9,237 nt of DNA from Gammaproteobacteria bacterium (GTDB taxonomy: Bacteria > Pseudomonadota > Gammaproteobacteria > Chromatiales > Chromatiaceae): contig DAOUQU010000048.1 in assembly GCA_030625445.1 (NCBI GenBank), positions 1 to 9,237 on the forward strand. Direction: 5' to 3'. The first letter of the stretch is position 1, and every line of letters starts with the position of its first letter. Positions 5,541 through 9,237 of the stretch are shown here, one piece after another. The notes under the pieces are model-generated. The model worked only from the letters and a program-made list of their open reading frames with translations, was not told where the DNA came from and did not search any database. The translations under genes and the position numbers were made by a program.

Positions 5541-7676
5541 TTACAAATCCAGTATCGAATGATGCTGTACAGACTGCGCTGCGCGCACGACCGGTTGAGA
5601 CTGCTGATAGATGACATCGGCTAGAATCCTGGCGGCTTCATTGCGTTCAATCTCATCGATCTTCTCCTCCTTTTCGATCTTCTCTGTCAGATCCTCGTCT
5701 TCCTCTTCACTCTTGCTAAGCGGAGAGAGGTCGATCGAATGCCTGTATGCATTGCGTAGTGCACGGCGCTGGTCATCTTTTTTAGCCCACCCGGCTTTAC
5801 GCTCGTGCTCGTTGAGTGAGACGCTTTTCTCATTTTTGAGATTATGGAAGAGCTTTGCCTGGCCCTGCAGATAGATGAAACCACTATCCTTTTTGATACG
5901 CTTTTTATGGCTCGATTCTGCCTTGTCAAGCCTGGCGGTTTTCCAGCCTGAGTAGTCTGCCGCTTTTATTTTTGACCAGGGCAATGCATTGTCGTAGGAG
6001 CGTTCACCATAATCGGCATCCATGATGGTTGGAAAGCTGATATCCGGCGTCACTCCCTTGTGCTGTGTGCTGCCGCCGTTGACCCGGAAAAACTGTGCGA
6101 TGGTGAGTCGCAGGCGCCCCATCTCCTTGCCGCTGGAGACGTAGTTACTCAAGTCGATGAGCTGCTGCACAGTCCCCTTGCCGAAGGTTGGTTCGCCAAT
6201 GATGATGCCGCGTCCGTAATCCTGGATGGCAGCGGAAAAGATCTCAGAGGCCGATGCGCTATTACGGTTCACCATGACCGCCAGCGGGCCGCTGTAGACA
6301 ATCGCCGGATCAGGATCTGTTTCCGCCTCGATGCCACCGCTGTAGTCACGCACCTGCACGATGGGCCCTGATTTAATGAATAATCCGGTCAACTCGGTCG
6401 CTTCAGTCAACGAGCCGCCGCCATTGTCACGCAAGTCGATGACGATGCCATCGACCCCCTTCTTCTTTAGCTCTTTCAGCGCTTTACGCACATCGCGAGT
6501 GGTGCTGCGAAAGTTTTTGCTGCCTGATGAAGCGCCCTGAAAATCACGGTAAAAGGTTGGCACATCGATCACGCCGATCTTCTTTCCGTGCATGCTGCCG
6601 AGGTTTTCGATCACAGACGATTTGACCGCCTGCTCCTCGAGCTTGATCTTGTCGCGCACCAGAACGATCTCTTTGGTAATTTCACTGCTGCCGCTCTTTT
6701 TCAGAATAATATTGAGACGCACAGTGCTGCCCTTCTCTCCACGGATTTTTTCAACCACATTCTGCAGACGCCAGCCAATGACATCCACCATTTCACCACT
6801 CTTTCCCTGCGCGACACCAATCACCTTGTCACCGGCATGAAGCTGACCGGACTTATCCGCAGGACCGCCGGGGACGACACTCTGTATCGAGGTGTATTCA
6901 TTGTCACTTTTCAGCACGGCGCCAATACCCTGCAGTGAGAGGCGCATGGTAATGTCAAAATTTTCTGCATTATGCGGCAACATATAACCGGTATGCGGCT
7001 CAAGCGCACCTGTGTAGGCATTCATGAAGGTTTGAAAAACATCGTCTGCGCTCATCTGATGTGTGCGGCGCTGCGTGCCTTCATAACGCTTGGTCAATTT
7101 CTCCCTGATCTCCTCGTCGTCTTTATCCATCAGATGCAGCGCCAGGGTGTCATTCTTGATACGCTTGCGCCACAGGTTATCCAGCGCTCTTTGACTGGAA
7201 GCCCACTTCGCATCTTTCCTGTCAATGAGATACTTCTCATCGAGAGTAAAATCAAACGGGTAATTGACCAGTTCCACCGCCTTGTTCATACGCTGATCGA
7301 CGCGCTCGCGAAAACGTTTAAAGATCACGAACGAGGCATCCAGCCGCGCGTTTTTGATGTCATCATCCAGGCGCTTATTGTAGAGACGCTCAAACTCTTT
7401 GATATCGCTTTTAATAAAAAAGCTTTTATTCGGGTCAAGCATCTCCAGATATTTCTGCAGGATCTCTTTTGAGAAGCTGTTATCCAGTTTGTGCTTCTTG
7501 TAGTGATAGCGCTGCATCACCCTGGTCGTCAGCAAAACCGCCTTCTGGTGAGTCAGGGATGGATTCAGCTCTGACAGCGGAACCTCTTTTGGCACATTGA
7601 CATTAGCCAGCAGACTACCGCTGATAAACAGCGGCAGAAGAGCAATCAGGATCCGCGAAAATAATGAGGATTGCAT
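5541..7676 (-). CDS. prc: Tail-specific (carboxy-terminal processing) protease
   Basis: This is a periplasmic S41 serine protease that degrades or trims proteins from nonpolar C-termini. With ATG at 7676 it is 711 aa (E. coli 682). Residues 1-24 form a signal peptide: MQSSLFSR, a hydrophobic core, then GSLLA before NVNVPKE. The N-terminal helical region is followed by a PDZ domain near 246-326 (LQGIGAVL, VVPGGPADKSG, AGDKVIGV). The peptidase core starts at GIVIDLRDNGGG (about 410-421). Catalytic residues are S475 in NSASASEIF, D486 and K500 in GEPTFGKG, with the same spacing as E. coli S430, D441 and K455. The C-terminal part is very charged and probably coiled. The frame extends upstream to 7793, but that portion overlaps panD and precedes the signal peptide. 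The start lies 4 nt after the panD stop, suggesting translational coupling. Confidence 0.96.
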   Translation of the reverse strand: MQSSLFSRILIALLPLFISGSLLANVNVPKEVPLSELNPSLTHQKAVLLTTRVMQRYHYKKHKLDNSFSKEILQKYLEMLDPNKSFFIKSDIKEFERLYNKRLDDDIKNARLDASFVIFKRFRERVDQRMNKAVELVNYPFDFTLDEKYLIDRKDAKWASSQRALDNLWRKRIKNDTLALHLMDKDDEEIREKLTKRYEGTQRRTHQMSADDVFQTFMNAYTGALEPHTGYMLPHNAENFDITMRLSLQGIGAVLKSDNEYTSIQSVVPGGPADKSGQLHAGDKVIGVAQGKSGEMVDVIGWRLQNVVEKIRGEKGSTVRLNIILKKSGSSEITKEIVLVRDKIKLEEQAVKSSVIENLGSMHGKKIGVIDVPTFYRDFQGASSGSKNFRSTTRDVRKALKELKKKGVDGIVIDLRDNGGGSLTEATELTGLFIKSGPIVQVRDYSGGIEAETDPDPAIVYSGPLAVMVNRNSASASEIFSAAIQDYGRGIIIGEPTFGKGTVQQLIDLSNYVSSGKEMGRLRLTIAQFFRVNGGSTQHKGVTPDISFPTIMDADYGERSYDNALPWSKIKAADYSGWKTARLDKAESSHKKRIKKDSGFIYLQGQAKLFHNLKNEKSVSLNEHERKAGWAKKDDQRRALRNAYRHSIDLSPLSKSEEEDEDLTEKIEKEEKIDEIERNEAARILADVIYQQSQPVVRAAQSVQHHSILDL

Positions 7677-7680
7677 GCTA

Positions 7681-8061
7681 TCAGGCAACCTGCATGGCAA
7701 TGCGCTCTGATATTCTTTTGATATGATTCTGTTCATCGAGATACACCAGTGTTGGATGAAAGATTGCCGCTTCAGAGTGATCAAGCCCTGCATAGGTGCA
7801 GATGATAATCAAATCGCCCGGCGAGGCGCGATGCGCCGCCGCGCCATTGACAGAAATCACGCCAGATTCTCTTTCTGCTTCAATAGCATAGGTCGTAAAC
7901 CTCTCACCGTTTGTAACGTTATATATTTCGATCTGCTCGTAGGGAAGAATGATTGCCGCATCCAGCAGATTGCGATCAATTGCACAGGAGCCTTCGTAGT
8001 CAACCTCGGCATGGGTAACCGTTGCACGGTGCAATTTGCTTTTGAGAAGTGTTAGATGCAT
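7681..8061 (-). CDS. panD: Aspartate 1-decarboxylase
   Basis: PanD converts L-aspartate to beta-alanine for pantothenate and coenzyme A. At 126 aa it has exactly the E. coli length and aligns throughout. The self-cleavage site is EGSCAID with G24-S25, where S25 becomes the pyruvoyl cofactor. K9, H11, R54, T57 and Y58 and the VNGAAAH loop (71-77) are all present. ATG at 8061 is chosen because it restores G24/S25 numbering; a TTG at 8091 would add ten unrelated residues. The Shine-Dalgarno is weak. No panB or panC is next to it. prc follows after 4 nt in the same orientation. Confidence 0.97.
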   Translation of the reverse strand: MHLTLLKSKLHRATVTHAEVDYEGSCAIDRNLLDAAIILPYEQIEIYNVTNGERFTTYAIEAERESGVISVNGAAAHRASPGDLIIICTYAGLDHSEAAIFHPTLVYLDEQNHIKRISERIAMQVA

Positions 8062-8090
8062 AAATAGAATATTGTGGTAAATACATAACA

Positions 8091-8131
8091 ATTATAACTT
8101 ATTATATGGAGTTCCACCGATACAATTTCAA
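8091..8131 (-). promoter_or_regulatory. Likely sigma-70 promoter of panD-prc
   Basis: On the minus strand TTGAAA (8131-8126) is followed after 19 nt by TATAAT (8106-8101), with a second TATAAT at 8096-8091. The 19-nt spacing is long, so CATATA two bases earlier may also serve. The surrounding DNA is very AT-rich, and the start codon lies about 30 nt further on. It is the only convincing promoter seen upstream of panD. Confidence 0.5.
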
Positions 8132-8140
8132 CCTCGGCAG

Positions 8141-8665
8141 TCAAGCTTTCAATATCTGCTTCCATGCCGCGTACTTTTGCTCATAGTTCATACGTGCATT
8201 GGCAGGACTGGTCGATGGCAGTTGATGAAACTGGTAGCTTTGCGGATCATTGATTTGCGCCAGCAGGTGGCGGCGGAAACTGCTCCACGCCTTGCCGCCA
8301 TTGAAACAGAGAGTATGGATTGTCGGCTGCGCGGATAATAACCGTGGAATATCATTAGGGACCTCTGTCAGCGGGTCAATGGCGCTGTCAAGACTGCTGC
8401 CGCTGCGCTCACACTGCTTGAGCACATCCCATAATAGAATGCCGCACGAGGCAAGCCGCTGCAGCCGCAGGAAGTACTCCAGGCTCACATCAAACCCATA
8501 GAGCTCGGCCATGATCGGCCAGAATGCATTATGCGGCCAGGCGTAATATTGCTGTGCCTCGAGTGAAGCCTTGCCCGGCATGGATCCCAGAATCAGGGTA
8601 TGCGGGTTTTCTCCGATCACCGGTGGGAAGCTGTTGATATGAGATGAGGAGATTCTGATTGCCAC
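8141..8665 (-). CDS. DNA-deoxyinosine / uracil-DNA glycosylase family 6 protein
   Basis: This is a 174-aa protein of the uracil-DNA glycosylase superfamily, resembling the hypoxanthine-DNA glycosylase (HDG, family 6) group. Such enzymes excise hypoxanthine arising from adenine deamination. What is seen: LILGSMPGKASLEAQQYYAW (residues 24-43), then PHNAFWPI (44-51) with N46 as the probable catalytic Asn; GILLWDVL (75-82); FNGGKA (121-126); and LPSTSPANA (149-157), the substrate-side loop. GSMPG and LPSTSPAN are hallmark motifs. The first motif more often ends YYAHP, so the Trp at 43 is unusual. The start is GTG at 8665 next to a 7-bp tandem repeat, with no well-placed Shine-Dalgarno; the first conserved motif begins 23 residues later. 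The sat terminator lies just upstream, so transcription is by read-through or by an unseen promoter. Confidence 0.85.
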   Translation of the reverse strand: MAIRISSSHINSFPPVIGENPHTLILGSMPGKASLEAQQYYAWPHNAFWPIMAELYGFDVSLEYFLRLQRLASCGILLWDVLKQCERSGSSLDSAIDPLTEVPNDIPRLLSAQPTIHTLCFNGGKAWSSFRRHLLAQINDPQSYQFHQLPSTSPANARMNYEQKYAAWKQILKA

Positions 8666-8666
8666 C

Positions 8667-8687
8667 TAAAACTTAAAACCTAAAACC
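8667..8687. repeat. Three 7-bp tandem repeats at the glycosylase start
   Basis: TAAAACT, TAAAACC and TAAAACC lie head to tail between the glycosylase GTG and the terminator. On the minus strand they occupy the leader and ribosome-binding region, where the AGG triplets are too far from or too close to the start for a normal Shine-Dalgarno. Confidence 0.7.
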
Positions 8688-8694
8688 TCAATAA

Positions 8695-8720
8695 AAAAGC
8701 CCGCTCAAAAGCGGGCTTTT
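8695..8720 (-). terminator. Intrinsic terminator after sat
   Basis: AAAAGCCCGCT (8695-8705) and AGCGGGCTTTT (8710-8720) form a perfect 11-bp stem with the 4-nt loop CAAA. On the minus strand the stem runs into a T tract (TTTTTTATT counting the stem end), 20 nt after the sat stop. The symmetric A and T tracts make it capable of acting in both directions. Confidence 0.92.
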
Positions 8721-8740
8721 CGTTACCACCTGATCACGAT

Positions 8741-9237
8741 TTAATCATCCAGTGATTGATAGTAATCCATGAGGATTTTCGCAACTTCATCACGGGAGAA
8801 TTCCGGTGGTGGCGCAATTCCCTGTCCCAGCATTTCGCGAACCTTGGTGCCGGAGAGCAGCACGAAGTCCTCCTTGGAATGATCCGGCGCATCGCGCATC
8901 ATCACGACTCTCTTGAGCTTCTTGGAGTATGCGGCATGGTCGGCGCGGAAGATCTCTATCTCCATTGCGCCTTCGGGAACCTCGTCATCAAAAATGGTTT
9001 GGGCGTCAAAATCACCATAGTAGTCACCAACGCCGGCATGGTCGCGACCAATAATAAAATGGCTGGCGCCCATATTTTGACGAAAGTAGGCATGCAATAC
9101 AGCTTCACGCGGACCGGCGTAGAGCATATCGAAACCGTAACCCGTCACCATCACGCTGTTCGGCGGGAAGTAGATCTCCGCCATCTTGCGAATCGCCGCA
9201 TCGCGCACATGCGCAGGAATGTCACCCGGCTTGAGTT
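8741..9237 (-). CDS. sat: ATP sulfurylase, C-terminal 164 residues
   Basis: Sat interconverts ATP plus sulfate with APS plus pyrophosphate. The frame enters from the right edge (LKPGDIPAHVRDAA) without a start and stops with TAA at 8741. Within the visible part, GRDHAGVGDYYG (about residues 63-74) is the nucleotide-binding motif of the family, preceded by AYFRQNMGASHFI. The tail LLSGTKVREMLGQG...APPPEFSRDEVAKIL is the standard end of the bacterial homodimeric enzyme, with no APS-kinase domain. This form occurs in dissimilatory sulfur oxidisers and sulfate reducers but also in some assimilatory settings. The genes that would decide (aprBA, dsr) are outside the window. An intrinsic terminator closes the unit. 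Confidence 0.94.
   Translation of the reverse strand, partial: LKPGDIPAHVRDAAIRKMAEIYFPPNSVMVTGYGFDMLYAGPREAVLHAYFRQNMGASHFIIGRDHAGVGDYYGDFDAQTIFDDEVPEGAMEIEIFRADHAAYSKKLKRVVMMRDAPDHSKEDFVLLSGTKVREMLGQGIAPPPEFSRDEVAKILMDYYQSLDD

Noticed and set aside
6972..7472. Plus-strand open frame of 166 codons
   Set aside because: It is antisense to the N-terminal half of prc and shows no conserved features.
7677..7793. Upstream extension of prc overlapping panD
   Set aside because: The signal peptide begins at the ATG at 7676. The extra 39 residues are panD read in another frame.

Overview
The window looks like chromosomal DNA from a gammaproteobacterium. DnaE, RnhB, PanD, TadA, Prc and MltF all read as full-sequence relatives of the Escherichia coli proteins, down to catalytic residues. 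The rnhB-dnaE order and the mltF/tadA neighbourhood are typical of that class. A homodimeric-type ATP sulfurylase (Sat) without an APS-kinase domain sits at the right edge. This fits a sulfur-metabolising lineage, for example Chromatiales-like sulfur oxidisers, but the lineage is inference from one partial gene and general resemblance.

Layout from left to right. 1-2469 is the 5' 823 codons of dnaE (minus strand), cut by the window edge. 2470-2679 is a spacer carrying two kinds of palindromic repeat, one apparently interrupted by a 42-bp insert. 2680-3279 is rnhB (minus). A divergent gap of about 130 bp carries an extended -10 promoter for mltF (3412-4857, plus), a membrane-anchored lytic transglycosylase. 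It converges on tadA (4889-5419, minus), whose last codons lie in a short repeat. 5448-5529 is an imperfect inverted repeat. prc (5541-7676) follows panD (7681-8061) with a 4-nt gap, and both appear to be driven by a promoter at 8091-8131. 8141-8665 is a family-6 type uracil/hypoxanthine-DNA glycosylase. A strong intrinsic terminator (8695-8720) closes the sat gene (8741 to the edge).

The genes are housekeeping: replication (DnaE, RnhB), tRNA wobble editing (TadA), cell-wall and periplasmic turnover (MltF, Prc), pantothenate synthesis (PanD), deaminated-base repair and sulfate/APS chemistry (Sat). I see no phage, transposase, CRISPR, tRNA or rRNA, and no defence or biosynthetic cluster. I do not find an undescribed system here. 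The non-ordinary content is in the spacers: four of them hold different short repeats, and these affect gene ends (tadA C-terminus, false N-terminal extension of tadA, start region of the glycosylase gene) and operon spacing (rnhB-dnaE). No gene-free stretch exceeds 300 bases.
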